Positions 1-9,600 of a stretch of 30,941 nt of DNA are shown in pieces. The translations under genes were made by a program, and so were the position numbers. The stretch is from a virus, in the IMG/VR virus record IMGVR_UViG_3300009124_000062, positions 1 to 30,941 of that record; one strand, 5' to 3'. The stretch's first letter is position 1. Every line of letters starts with the position of its first letter. The notes below the pieces were generated by a model. It saw only the letters and a program-made list of their open reading frames with translations, made no database searches and was not told the DNA's origin.

Positions 1-3000
1 CTCTATATCGGTAACCGTAAGATCAACGCTATTACAGGCGAAGAGACGTTCCTTGAGAGAGCAGAACTACTATCATCTGATGATGATGGTGAGGACGTTG
101 GTGGTCTTGTCACTACCTTCGAACTGCCTGTTGCTTTTGAGCAGGAAATTACAGTTGATGGTAATGCTCTATTCAACAATCCAGTAACAATTAACGTTGA
201 TGAAGATGAACCAAACGCCTTCACTGTTGTTTCTAATGTTGATTCTTTTGCTGGCGGCGACGTTACTCTAGACAGTGCTTCTTGGAATAGAAGTACAATT
301 GCTTCCGAAGGTAATGTAGTTATTCATCAGAACCAAGTATTCTCTGCTATCTTTAGATTAAATCCAAGAGGTAATACAGCTCTTGCTGGTCAGGATTATA
401 GCATCAGAACTCACGTTGGTGCTTCTCCATATAATCCAACTAACGCCACTCCAAATCAAACAAATAGCAATTTAGGTATTGCTGTTTCTTATGGTAATGC
501 TGCTCCTACTGCTGGTGATATTCTTCTCAAGGGTTCTGAAGTTGGCAAGACTGGATCATTGGGTTGGATTTTTGCTAACTTCTACACGCCAATCACTGCC
601 ACTATTGATAATATCATGGCAAGAGGTGGTAATATAGTTAGATTTAACATGGCGTCTGGTCAATCTACTTCTAATCTTGTTGTTGGTCAGACAGTTATCA
701 AGATTGAAGGAGTTGGCGATACTACCGAGGGATTGAGATTTATCAGTATTAATGGTCTTAGAACTGTTTATGCTAAAGATTCGTCATGGTTTGAAGTTCT
801 ATCGCCAATTAATGTCACTACAGCTTCTTCTGACAGTCAAGGTGGCACTGCTATAGGAAATATTGGTAATACTGTAGTAATTTCTAGTGGCGAGAACAAG
901 TGGAAAGAAGTTGGTGTTTTAGGTGCTGAGGCACTTAGAACAAATACCGAAGTTAATGGTCAATATGCTCTTGGTATTAACACTCTTGCCAGAACAGCAC
1001 ACAGTGATTATACAGAAGGATTTGTTTCTGCTGCCACAACTCCAAGAGCAAATCTTGACGTTGTTGGTAATGCTTTCATTAGCGGCAGAACATTAACTTC
1101 CACAAATTACGATGTTCACTCTACTTTAGCTGATAGAACATTCAATGATGTTAATAATGCTTTACTAGTAGGTGGAGATTCTACTGCTCCTGATGATGAG
1201 GCAACTCTCCGTGTTGCTACAAGTAACGGTCTACAGGCAGATGGTAACGCCAGAATTCACTCTGGTGGTCGTTTAGGTCTCAATGTCGAAGAAACTGACA
1301 TGAACCACACCTTGACGGTTGTTGGTGATATGAGATTGACCGAAAATGCTCTATTTGAAGAGAATTTGGCAGTCAATGGTGGTTCTTTAACAAGTACAAG
1401 TTCTTCGTTCTCACTGCTTTCAGGTAATGTAACTCAACTATCATTTGCTAGTGACGCTACTACAATTAACTTTGCTAACGCTCTAGGCAGTAGTGATACA
1501 CAGACATTCAATCTTTCTACGAATGCTGGTACTCAAACAATTAACATTGGTACGTTTGCTCTTACTAGTGAACTTAATATCCACACTGGAACTTCTGGTA
1601 TTCAATCTAAAGTTAATATTGGTACTATCCAAAATAACTCAAATGATAGCACCAGATATTCAGTTCTTCAGTTTGGTGGTGTATTCAACAAAGAATCTAA
1701 CTCTCTAGATACTGGTTCTGTATTCAAGATTAGAAACAGATTCTTCCAGGTTGATGGTGATACAACCTTTGGTACTGGATTTACTACTGGTTCTGGACAA
1801 GTCAATTTACAAGCTAACACAGAAAGGGTGAACATGTTCACCTTGACTACAAGTAAGGTTTACTTTGGTACTTCTGCTTCTAGATTGTACATTGGTGCTG
1901 ATGGTGGATTTACCCAGATTAACAACAGTTTGACTGTTAAGGCAGCAACTAGAATGGAGGGTGATGTAACACTCTCTGGCGGTCTAAACTCTGGTGAGTT
2001 CGAAGTAACTAGAGGTTCATTCTCTACTACTGCTTCTGCTCATGATCAGGGAGATATTGATGATGCTAACATTGACCTCTTCACTAGACAAGATCTAGAC
2101 AGAGCGATTGCCACCGATGGTAATCAACCATGGGGTGATGCTACTAACTATAAAGTCGGAACTCCTGTCGATGAATACTATCTAACCTTCGATCTTCCTA
2201 GCACAACTATCAACTTTGCTGTTGGTGCTTATGTCTTGATCGACCGTTCTAGACTTGCTATTGAAGATCCAACTAGATTTAGTGCTACTGGTGCTTCTGC
2301 TGGTAATCAACTTGTTAACTGTACTGATGTTACTTGGGTCAACCAATTAACTGGTGACATTACTGATAACTACGTTGAAATTCAAACAAATGGAGCAACA
2401 TTTACTGATGGTACTAAAGTTGCTCAGATTTCTTCAATCACAGGCACTACTATTACTCTCAATAAGTCATTTGGTACTTTACCTACTACGAGTCTCTCAC
2501 TAATTGGTGGTGAATCTACACAAGGAGATGCTCCAATTGGTGAACAGTACAGCGAACTAGTTCAGATTCTAGAACTAACAAACCTGAACGCCATTGGTAC
2601 TGATTCTCCACTTCAGATCAAGGTCAGAAGAGGTATGAACCAGCGTACTGAAGATGGTGATCTTATTACAGGAACCCCTGCTGATCAACCTGCTGGCACT
2701 CCAAATAGTGGTTACAAGTTTGTTAGAGCTGACCACCCTGCTAACACTCCTCTTATTAGATATAACCTTGCTGAAGATGTTAGCTATATTGAAGATGTTA
2801 ATGGTTTGCCAGCAGCAACCAGCGGCACTAGTGCTGATGTTAACACTGGTGACTTCTCTGGATCTATTGGTATTGGTGACATCCTAAGATTCAGCGACAC
2901 TGAACTTGCTATCATTACTGACATCAATACAACTTCACCTCAGAAGTTTGTAATTACTGATGGTAATGATACAACCCCTGTAGTTCAGTTTGAAGTTGAT

Positions 3001-4053
3001 TCAACTAATGGCGATACGGTTATCACTGGTAACCTTGAAGTTAATAAGTCGATCACACTTGAAGGATCTACGGCAAATGATTCACAGAAACTAATCATTA
3101 CTAATGGTTCTGGAACTACTACATTCTCGGTTGATTCTGCTGATGGTGATATCTGTTCACGTGGCGATCTCTGGATTGGTGGTCCTAATTGTGACCGCCT
3201 AAGAGTTGATGGTGACACTGGAGATACCATTTTACGTGGTGGTGACTTCCTCATCAGTGGTGATGTTACAAGTAATCAAAAACTGTTTGTTAACAATAGC
3301 AGCGGTAACTTAACTCTTGCTGGTGTTGTTAACATCCAAGGTTCAGCAATGAACAACTTTGATGGTAGCATCAAACTGAATGGTGGTCAATTCCAGGTCA
3401 ATACAATTGATGATTCTCCTGAATGGCAAGCATCTACTTCATATGCTGATGGAGATACTGTCTATTACAGCACGAATATATACACTGTGAATACTGATGG
3501 AACTTCTGGTTCTACTCCTCCAACTCACAGCACTGGTAGTCAAACTATTAACGGTATTTCATATACCTTCCTTAAGTTACGTCAACCAGAAGAACTCTTT
3601 GAGGTTGAAAGCGACGGTTCTATGAACTTCGCTGGTCAAGAAGGATTCTTTACACCTAAGGGTGCTAGAAAGTGGGAGTTTGTTGGTGCTGGTACTCAAC
3701 TACATCAAGCAGAAAGCAATGTCAATTACTTCGTTGCCCCTTCTGCTGATATGACTATTAAGTTACCATCCGAACCAGGAGTTGGTGATGTAATTAGAAT
3801 TGTTGATGTTGGTGGTAATCTAACGTACAACATCTCTCTAAGAATGAGAGCTCCTGACAACGTTGCTATTCAAGGTGATAATACAAATGGCAATTCACCT
3901 AATCTATCTTCCACCGACTATGATGGTGGTGAATTGGTTGTACAAACACCTCATGCTGCCTTTGGTCTGATTTATCTTGGCAGCACGAATTTCGATGGAA
4001 CATCTACTGGTGCTCCATCCTCAGCACTCGGTTGGTGGTTAATGGAGATCTAA
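1..4053 (+). CDS. Virion structural / tail-fibre-like protein, 5' end outside the window
   Basis: The reading frame is open from base 1 to the TAA at 4051-4053, so this is the C-terminal 1350 residues of a larger protein. An apparent start at 559 is only an internal TTG. The sequence is rich in Gly, Ser, Thr, Asn and Asp, with many short beta-strand units of the type VxGNLxVN and FSVDSADGD, which suit a trimeric beta-structured fibre shaft. A module at about 3421-3600 (W-x-A-x-T-S-Y-x-D-G-D-T-V-Y-Y, then TPPTHSTGSQ) resembles carbohydrate-binding ChtBD3-type modules and recurs in the next gene. The protein ends in GWWLMEI. The collar-domain gene starts 7 bases downstream. I infer a role in the tail fibre or baseplate periphery. 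The exact T4 equivalent cannot be named from sequence alone. Confidence 0.85.
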   Translation, partial: LYIGNRKINAITGEETFLERAELLSSDDDGEDVGGLVTTFELPVAFEQEITVDGNALFNNPVTINVDEDEPNAFTVVSNVDSFAGGDVTLDSASWNRSTIASEGNVVIHQNQVFSAIFRLNPRGNTALAGQDYSIRTHVGASPYNPTNATPNQTNSNLGIAVSYGNAAPTAGDILLKGSEVGKTGSLGWIFANFYTPITATIDNIMARGGNIVRFNMASGQSTSNLVVGQTVIKIEGVGDTTEGLRFISINGLRTVYAKDSSWFEVLSPINVTTASSDSQGGTAIGNIGNTVVISSGENKWKEVGVLGAEALRTNTEVNGQYALGINTLARTAHSDYTEGFVSAATTPRANLDVVGNAFISGRTLTSTNYDVHSTLADRTFNDVNNALLVGGDSTAPDDEATLRVATSNGLQADGNARIHSGGRLGLNVEETDMNHTLTVVGDMRLTENALFEENLAVNGGSLTSTSSSFSLLSGNVTQLSFASDATTINFANALGSSDTQTFNLSTNAGTQTINIGTFALTSELNIHTGTSGIQSKVNIGTIQNNSNDSTRYSVLQFGGVFNKESNSLDTGSVFKIRNRFFQVDGDTTFGTGFTTGSGQVNLQANTERVNMFTLTTSKVYFGTSASRLYIGADGGFTQINNSLTVKAATRMEGDVTLSGGLNSGEFEVTRGSFSTTASAHDQGDIDDANIDLFTRQDLDRAIATDGNQPWGDATNYKVGTPVDEYYLTFDLPSTTINFAVGAYVLIDRSRLAIEDPTRFSATGASAGNQLVNCTDVTWVNQLTGDITDNYVEIQTNGATFTDGTKVAQISSITGTTITLNKSFGTLPTTSLSLIGGESTQGDAPIGEQYSELVQILELTNLNAIGTDSPLQIKVRRGMNQRTEDGDLITGTPADQPAGTPNSGYKFVRADHPANTPLIRYNLAEDVSYIEDVNGLPAATSGTSADVNTGDFSGSIGIGDILRFSDTELAIITDINTTSPQKFVITDGNDTTPVVQFEVDSTNGDTVITGNLEVNKSITLEGSTANDSQKLIITNGSGTTTFSVDSADGDICSRGDLWIGGPNCDRLRVDGDTGDTILRGGDFLISGDVTSNQKLFVNNSSGNLTLAGVVNIQGSAMNNFDGSIKLNGGQFQVNTIDDSPEWQASTSYADGDTVYYSTNIYTVNTDGTSGSTPPTHSTGSQTINGISYTFLKLRQPEELFEVESDGSMNFAGQEGFFTPKGARKWEFVGAGTQLHQAESNVNYFVAPSADMTIKLPSEPGVGDVIRIVDVGGNLTYNISLRMRAPDNVAIQGDNTNGNSPNLSSTDYDGGELVVQTPHAAFGLIYLGSTNFDGTSTGAPSSALGWWLMEI

Positions 4054-4060
4054 TCTAAAA

Positions 4061-5980
4061 ATGCCAGGATACGCCGTAACAAGAACACAAAGAGCCCTCC
4101 CTATTGGTTCAATGCAACCATGGGGAGGAGACCTATCAGACATTCCAGCAGGATGGTTGTTGTGTAATAATCAAGAACTAAATGCTGGTGATTATCCACT
4201 TCTAGCACGTGTACTTAGAGACACCTATGGTGGAACAAGTTTTCAAGGAACATTTCCAAATTACACTGGAACGTTCCGTTTACCTCCAATGAATGATAAA
4301 GCAGCTGCCGATATTTCTACAGGATACTTTGGATTATATTCTGGTAGTAATGTTGATGCTTGGAGTGCTGGTGCTACGGTTTATGATGGAGATATTATTG
4401 TCTCTAGTGGTAAGTATTATTTGGTTCAACTTACTGATTCTACTGCCGCTTCAGGTACTCTAGGTACAACTGCCCCCACTCACACATCAGGAACTCAATC
4501 TAATTCTACTAGTGTAAATTTAAAAGCAGAAACTATTGTTGCTGGTGCTGTTCCTTCTCCAATTGATAATCCCGCTGCTTTAAATATTGTCAGGAATTAT
4601 ATTGGTGATTCTATTGGTGGATTTGAACCAGGAGATTTAGGTCCTCCAAACGTACAAAATGCTCTAACAGATATTAGTTTAAAATACGTTCCAGATCCTA
4701 ACGGTACTATTGTAGCAGTTTCTTCTGCTGGAACTGCTCCTAGTGTATCTTCTGCTAAAGTTTATACAGTTTCTGGTGATGATGTTGAACCCACTACCAA
4801 TTCAAATAGTGGAGATAGTGTTACTGGAACAGGCGCTGCTTTCTTAGTAGTAATTAACACTGATGGATCTTATTCTGTGGCAACAAAACAAAAAGGATCT
4901 GGATATGAAATTGGTGATCAATTAAAGATTGAAGGTGATGTCTTTAGTGCTGATGGTGGTGTAGCATCGACAAATGATTTGACAATCACTATCAATCAGG
5001 TTGGTGATTCTTATTTTGAGGGTACTATTACTGGGCAGAGTATTATTAAAGGGTTTGGTATTAAAGATGTTTATATTATTCCTAGAAAACTAGGAAGATT
5101 CCACATGGCACAGCACTTCCATGAAGGATTGTATAATACTCTTAATTATAATGATGCCAGTGATCGTCCAGGAAACGGTGCTTGTGTATTTGCTACCCCT
5201 GATTTTACATTTGCGGATTTTGCTTCTAGACGTAACCCATGTCCACCAGAACAACCTCTTGGTATTGGATGTCCAATTGATGTTCCTTTAGAACTAATTT
5301 GTAGTGCTAACCCAGGTGTTTATATTGGAAGTAATAAAACCCAAATTACCAATATGCAAACATCTCCATTTACTGCTGGTGTTGGTAGATATGCTATTGC
5401 TATTGCTGGTGGTGGATTGCCTTTGAAAGGATATATTCCTGCTGGTACAGCACAAGCTGGTCATGGTGTTGGAAAATCGTGGTTTGATGCTGGTACTGTT
5501 AAGAATTTAAGAGATGCTGCTAATCAGACATCTATATCACAGACTGCTAATAAAACAGGATCCGCTGGACAAAAATTAGCATGGTTAAAACAAGAAGGTG
5601 AATTCTTCCCTGGATTTACAGTTCCTTTCTCCGATTCTTCTCAAGCAGTTGCTACACCAAACGTTCTGAAAAAAATCGATAACAATGATCCTGGTGGTGT
5701 TGATCACGGACCATTTCCAGTGTTGTTCAACCATGCCGCTACTGACTTTTTAAATGATACAGTTCAAAATACTTTTGGAAGTGTTGATATTATCGAATCC
5801 CACGATCATGATGGATCATTCTCAGTTCAATATGATGGAACTAACATTGATGTATCTGAACAGATACAGGTGAAAGCACAACCTGTAGTTACTCCAGATA
5901 ATATTCCTAACGCTTTACAAATCAGATTTACTACTAGAGTGGCATCACTCACAATGACCAATCTCATCAGGGCTTACTAA
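4061..5980 (+). CDS. Tail collar-domain protein (short-tail-fibre gp12-like)
   Basis: 639 residues. The N-terminus (about 16-95) matches the phage tail collar pattern: PIGSMQPWGGD, then PAGWLLCNNQELNAGDYPLL, then GTFRLPPMND. The collar domain is seen in T4 gp12 and many receptor-binding fibres. An insertion at about residues 100-152 (AWSAGATVYDGD, then TTAPTHTSGTQ) resembles the ChtBD3-like module of the upstream protein. Two HxH motifs occur, HFH at 352-354 and HDH at 581-583; paired His residues bind metal in T4 gp12 and gp37. The C-terminus NLIRAY resembles the WLIKAY end of the 2002-residue fibre downstream. The next gene starts directly after the stop. A fibre bound to the baseplate and contacting the host surface is the most likely role; the receptor is unknown. 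Confidence 0.85.
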   Translation: MPGYAVTRTQRALPIGSMQPWGGDLSDIPAGWLLCNNQELNAGDYPLLARVLRDTYGGTSFQGTFPNYTGTFRLPPMNDKAAADISTGYFGLYSGSNVDAWSAGATVYDGDIIVSSGKYYLVQLTDSTAASGTLGTTAPTHTSGTQSNSTSVNLKAETIVAGAVPSPIDNPAALNIVRNYIGDSIGGFEPGDLGPPNVQNALTDISLKYVPDPNGTIVAVSSAGTAPSVSSAKVYTVSGDDVEPTTNSNSGDSVTGTGAAFLVVINTDGSYSVATKQKGSGYEIGDQLKIEGDVFSADGGVASTNDLTITINQVGDSYFEGTITGQSIIKGFGIKDVYIIPRKLGRFHMAQHFHEGLYNTLNYNDASDRPGNGACVFATPDFTFADFASRRNPCPPEQPLGIGCPIDVPLELICSANPGVYIGSNKTQITNMQTSPFTAGVGRYAIAIAGGGLPLKGYIPAGTAQAGHGVGKSWFDAGTVKNLRDAANQTSISQTANKTGSAGQKLAWLKQEGEFFPGFTVPFSDSSQAVATPNVLKKIDNNDPGGVDHGPFPVLFNHAATDFLNDTVQNTFGSVDIIESHDHDGSFSVQYDGTNIDVSEQIQVKAQPVVTPDNIPNALQIRFTTRVASLTMTNLIRAY

Positions 5981-6892
5981 ATGGCACGCTATTACGTTAA
6001 CGAAAAAGCTAGGTTTGGTGGTGTCGCTGGTACTATCATTCCTTTTCCACAACAATTGCCAGCAGGAAATACTCCTGATACTGGTAACTGGAGGAAATAT
6101 TTGCCAGCAGGATTTTTAAGATGTGATGGTTCTGTACTTAGTTCTTCTGAGTATCCTGTTTTAGCAGAAATTTTGGGGACAGGGGACAATTGTAAATTCA
6201 AAAAAGATGGGCAAGATCTTGCTGCTAACGAATTTGCTTTACCTGATTTAGGATCTAAGTATATTTCTGGATCTGCTTCTTCTGGTACATTTTTAAATTC
6301 TAAAATTGAAAATACTGACTCATCTCAAGGATATAGAGTAGGTGCTGAGGTTGATATTTCTTCCTTAGTTGGAGACACTCAAACAATTACATATGGAGGA
6401 AATTTTGAGTTAGTTCCTTTTACGCCAAAAAGCTTTATTGGTAATCCTCAGTTTAAAACTATTTCTTCTGATGGAAATACATTGAATGCTTTCCTTAGTG
6501 ATCAAGCATTCCAAGCACATGGTCATGATGCTACTATTGGCGTTTTTAGTTATCTTGGTAACTGGTCTGACTCTCTTTTTGTTAGTAACGACGGTGCTGC
6601 TTTAGGTGGTAATGATGCTCAAAACGAGGGATCTAATAATCTAGTTCAGGTTCAACAACCAACAGGATCTTCTGCTGTTGTTTCTCACTCACACCAAGTC
6701 GTATTTCCTAGTAGTTCTGATATTGCTGACGCTAATGAAATGACCTATCAGCTATTAGAACCTACTGTTGGTGAAATTGAAATCGATCCTTTAGGACTAG
6801 AAACTACAGTTACTATCACTACAGAAAATATTTACAAGTTGGATGAAGCAACTCCTCCATATATCCTAGTAGAATACATTATCAAGTTCTGA
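5981..6892 (+). CDS. Second tail collar-domain protein
   Basis: 303 residues, starting at the base after the preceding stop. Residues 17-95 hold a collar domain: GTIIPFPQQLPAG, then PAGFLRCDGSVLSSSEYPVL, then NEFALPDLGSKYISG. Two HxH motifs, HGH at 180-182 and HSH at 236-238, fit the metal-coordinating pairs known from T4-like fibre tips. The C-terminus ILVEYIIKF is a typical fibre end. The protein is about half the length of its collar neighbour and lacks the inserted carbohydrate-binding-like module. It may be a second short fibre, or a subunit sharing the fibre with the neighbour. Family assignment is strong; position in the virion is inferred. Confidence 0.82.
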   Translation: MARYYVNEKARFGGVAGTIIPFPQQLPAGNTPDTGNWRKYLPAGFLRCDGSVLSSSEYPVLAEILGTGDNCKFKKDGQDLAANEFALPDLGSKYISGSASSGTFLNSKIENTDSSQGYRVGAEVDISSLVGDTQTITYGGNFELVPFTPKSFIGNPQFKTISSDGNTLNAFLSDQAFQAHGHDATIGVFSYLGNWSDSLFVSNDGAALGGNDAQNEGSNNLVQVQQPTGSSAVVSHSHQVVFPSSSDIADANEMTYQLLEPTVGEIEIDPLGLETTVTITTENIYKLDEATPPYILVEYIIKF

Positions 6893-6893
6893 C

Positions 6894-8450
6894 ATGGCAG
6901 CAAAAGTAGTTTGTATATCTGTAGTTGACGAAGCGGATACTTCCACTCATCTTAATAATAGAAATAGTGATTTTAATAATTTTAGAAACACATATCCAAA
7001 TAGAGAGATATGGTTATTAAATCCACAACCATCGTATACTAGTCAACTAGGTATTCCTAACAATTGGAATAGTGATCCTTTAGCATTTGGTCCTATTACT
7101 GTTAGTAGATTGGATTCTAGATATGGAACGTCAACTGTTCCACCAACTTCTGATTGGTTTGAAATTACTGGATTAGATGATGCTGAATCTGGTACAGTTG
7201 TATCGTTAGCAGTTGATACTTCGGGATCAACTAGATTGCCAGACGTTCAAGATTCCTACGATCAATTTATTGCTGATTGTAATGCTGCTGGGTTTGTATT
7301 AGTTGTTAATACTACATTTTCTAACGAACGATGGATTCCTCCTCATAATGTATCTGTTCCACCAAACACTTCTATTAGTGTATCTCCATCAACTATTTTA
7401 AGAAATGGTAGTGGAGCAACACTCTCTTGGACATCTGCTGGTGATATTACTGATATAGCTGTTACTGGTGTTACAAATCCTGGTCTTTCTGGTAGTGTCA
7501 CAGTTAATCCACAAAATACCACAACATATGATATTACTGCCGAAGGTCCTGCTGGAGATTCGGGTGATAGTGTTACTTTAACAGTTGTAGGACCACCTAA
7601 TATTTCTTCTTTTACTGCTTCTCCTAATCCACAAACTAGCGGCACAGATGGCATTCCTAATTATAACACTACATTGAGTTGGTCGGCGTCATCTGATCTA
7701 ACTGTTACCAGTGCCACAATCAGTTCTGGTACTTATTCTGCTTCTGTTCCAAATCCAAGTGCTAGTGGATCTTTTCAGGTAACTAATTTACCTCAATCTG
7801 TAGCTGGTAGTGGTGGAGCTAGTAGAACATATACATTGACGTTATGTCACTCGTTGGCATGTTCTACAGAAACAGTAACTGTAGAGGTTACTAACGATAA
7901 TACACCATCTAATACCTGGACTACAGAATTTACTGGGTTGGAACCAAATACATCATATTCTAAAAATCTTGGAACTTTAGCTGGTATTGATATGATAACT
8001 AAAGTATCGTGCCCCACATCGGGTGTCTTTTTTGCTAATGGTGCCAATGGATCTTACGCTAATCCACAGTATTTTAGTAATGGTCAAAACGTTTATATGA
8101 AAATGACGACGTTGCCATTTAATTCTGACCTTAGTAATTTACCAGCAGATCAAACATTTGGTAAACCAAATCCCAAAACAGTTAGCGTTACTATTGGTAA
8201 TTTAATGTCGTTTAATGTTACTTTTACTACTAGACCACCTAACATTGGAGAAACATTTAATTTTGATGGGGCATCTGGTGAATATCCTTATGAAGATATT
8301 GATTTAATTACTAATACTCCTAGTGAATATGCTGTAACTCAAACTCTAAATATGGATGATATTGATGTTGACGTTGAGATAAGAACTGATGATCCAAGCG
8401 TTGAAATTAAGATTAACAATGAACCGTGGCAAAATATTCAGGAGATTTAA
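6894..8450 (+). CDS. Adhesin-like virion protein: MIDAS-like N-terminus, Ig-like domains, shared C-terminal module
   Basis: 518 residues. Residues 101-140 contain a hydrophobic strand followed by VDTSGS (107-112), the DxSxS pattern of von Willebrand A metal-ion-dependent adhesion sites. The surrounding vWA fold is not complete by eye. Residues about 157-232 form an Ig/PKD-like domain (SPSTILRNGSGATLSW, then PQNTTTYDITAEGPAG). From about 238 to the end it is paralogous to the genes at 8451 and 10092: PNPQTSG, NYNTTLSW, GLEPNT, YPYEDIDLI, TQTLNMDDI, then IKINNEPW. The gene sits among collar-domain fibre genes with 1-base or zero-base gaps, which points to a late structural role. Host-surface binding is inferred from domain type. 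Confidence 0.78.
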   Translation: MAAKVVCISVVDEADTSTHLNNRNSDFNNFRNTYPNREIWLLNPQPSYTSQLGIPNNWNSDPLAFGPITVSRLDSRYGTSTVPPTSDWFEITGLDDAESGTVVSLAVDTSGSTRLPDVQDSYDQFIADCNAAGFVLVVNTTFSNERWIPPHNVSVPPNTSISVSPSTILRNGSGATLSWTSAGDITDIAVTGVTNPGLSGSVTVNPQNTTTYDITAEGPAGDSGDSVTLTVVGPPNISSFTASPNPQTSGTDGIPNYNTTLSWSASSDLTVTSATISSGTYSASVPNPSASGSFQVTNLPQSVAGSGGASRTYTLTLCHSLACSTETVTVEVTNDNTPSNTWTTEFTGLEPNTSYSKNLGTLAGIDMITKVSCPTSGVFFANGANGSYANPQYFSNGQNVYMKMTTLPFNSDLSNLPADQTFGKPNPKTVSVTIGNLMSFNVTFTTRPPNIGETFNFDGASGEYPYEDIDLITNTPSEYAVTQTLNMDDIDVDVEIRTDDPSVEIKINNEPWQNIQEI

Positions 8451-9596
8451 ATGCCTACAGTAACATTTAACACATATAGAGATGCTGGAGACCAAAACTA
8501 CATATGCTTTTCTGGTAGTTGTGTAGGTCCTAATACTGGAACATCCTTTGTAGATAAACCTGCTGGCAGTACTAATGGTTATAGTACACAAGGTAGTGGA
8601 CCAGGATCAGTTGCTTATAGAATTGATAGTGGCACACGAATTGGTCTTGACGATAGACAAGGTGAGGGTGCTGATGGTGACTATAATGATCTTATTGTAG
8701 ACATTACTTCTGGTAATGCTCAGTTTCGTTCTGGTGGATTGTATGTTTATTATGATCCTCCTGTAATTAGTGGGTTTTCTGCTGCTCCTAACCCACAAAC
8801 TAGTGGTACAGATGGTGTTCCAAATTATAATACTACATTATCATGGGGATATCAAAATGCTACTTCATTAACTTTAACTAGCAGTGCTGGTGAGTCATGG
8901 AATGTGTTGGGTACAACATCTCGTAATATTACCAATCTCCCTCAATCTACTGGTAATGGAGCAAGTAGGTCATATACACTAACAGCAAATAATCCTGATC
9001 GCCCAGCTGTTAGTGAGACAATTACAGTTGATGTATACAACGATAGAAATCCTTCTAATTCTTGGACTACATCTTTCACTGGATTGGAACCGAACACCCA
9101 ATACACTAGAAATTTGGGTACATTATCTGGAATTGATATGATAATTAAAGTTGAAAGTTCTTCTAGCGGCGTATTTTTCTCTAATAGTTCTAGTGGTGGT
9201 TTTGCTAATCCGAAGTATTTTACTAATGGTCAAACTGTTTATGTAAGGACAACTTCTCTGCCTTTTAACACAGATACTAGTGGATTATCTTCTTCTGCTA
9301 CTAATGGAAAAACGAATACTAAAACATTTTCTGTTAGTGTTGGGGGACTATCTGCTTTCAATGTCTCATATACTACTAGAGCGCCAGTCATTAAAGAAAA
9401 CTTTAACTATGACGGAGAAGCAGGAACTTATCCTTATGAAGATATTGATTTGATTTCTAATACTCCGACTGAATATGGATTGACACAAACCCTAAATATG
9501 GATGATATTGAAATTGATATGGAAATTAAAGGTGATAAACCAGATTTACAGATCAAGATAAATAATGGTAGTTGGAAAAACATTAGACAAATTTAA
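8451..9596 (+). CDS. Adhesin-like virion protein: DUF4114-like N-terminus, shared C-terminal module
   Basis: 381 residues, starting at the base after the previous stop. The N-terminal ~100 residues differ from the paralogs. They contain GLDDRQGEGADGDYNDLIVD (65-84), which fits the acidic (G/R)DxDYND signature of DUF4114, a domain found in secreted and surface proteins and thought to bind calcium. From about residue 108 to the end the protein parallels its two paralogs: AAPNPQTSG, NYNTTLSW, GLEPNTQY, FANPKYFTNGQTVY, YPYEDIDLI, LNMDDIEIDMEIKGD and IKINNGSW. The last 45 bases include a sequence resembling a T4 late promoter (9557-9564). Likely a fibre-tip or decorative adhesin; the ligand is unknown. 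Confidence 0.78.
   Translation: MPTVTFNTYRDAGDQNYICFSGSCVGPNTGTSFVDKPAGSTNGYSTQGSGPGSVAYRIDSGTRIGLDDRQGEGADGDYNDLIVDITSGNAQFRSGGLYVYYDPPVISGFSAAPNPQTSGTDGVPNYNTTLSWGYQNATSLTLTSSAGESWNVLGTTSRNITNLPQSTGNGASRSYTLTANNPDRPAVSETITVDVYNDRNPSNSWTTSFTGLEPNTQYTRNLGTLSGIDMIIKVESSSSGVFFSNSSSGGFANPKYFTNGQTVYVRTTSLPFNTDTSGLSSSATNGKTNTKTFSVSVGGLSAFNVSYTTRAPVIKENFNYDGEAGTYPYEDIDLISNTPTEYGLTQTLNMDDIEIDMEIKGDKPDLQIKINNGSWKNIRQI
9557..9564 (+). promoter_or_regulatory. Candidate T4-type late promoter (GATAAATA)
   Basis: GATAAATA matches the T4 late -10 element TATAAATA at seven of eight positions. It lies inside the end of the preceding CDS, 36 bases before the ATG at 9601, a normal late-promoter distance. The same octamer occurs at the equivalent place in the paralog at 11741. 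It encodes part of the conserved IKINNG motif, so a coding explanation is also possible. Confidence 0.4.
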
Positions 9597-9600
9597 CATT

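Noticed and set aside
559-4053. TTG at 559 as the start of the first gene
   Set aside because: The frame is open without a stop from base 1 to 559 with the same composition, so the gene begins outside the window.
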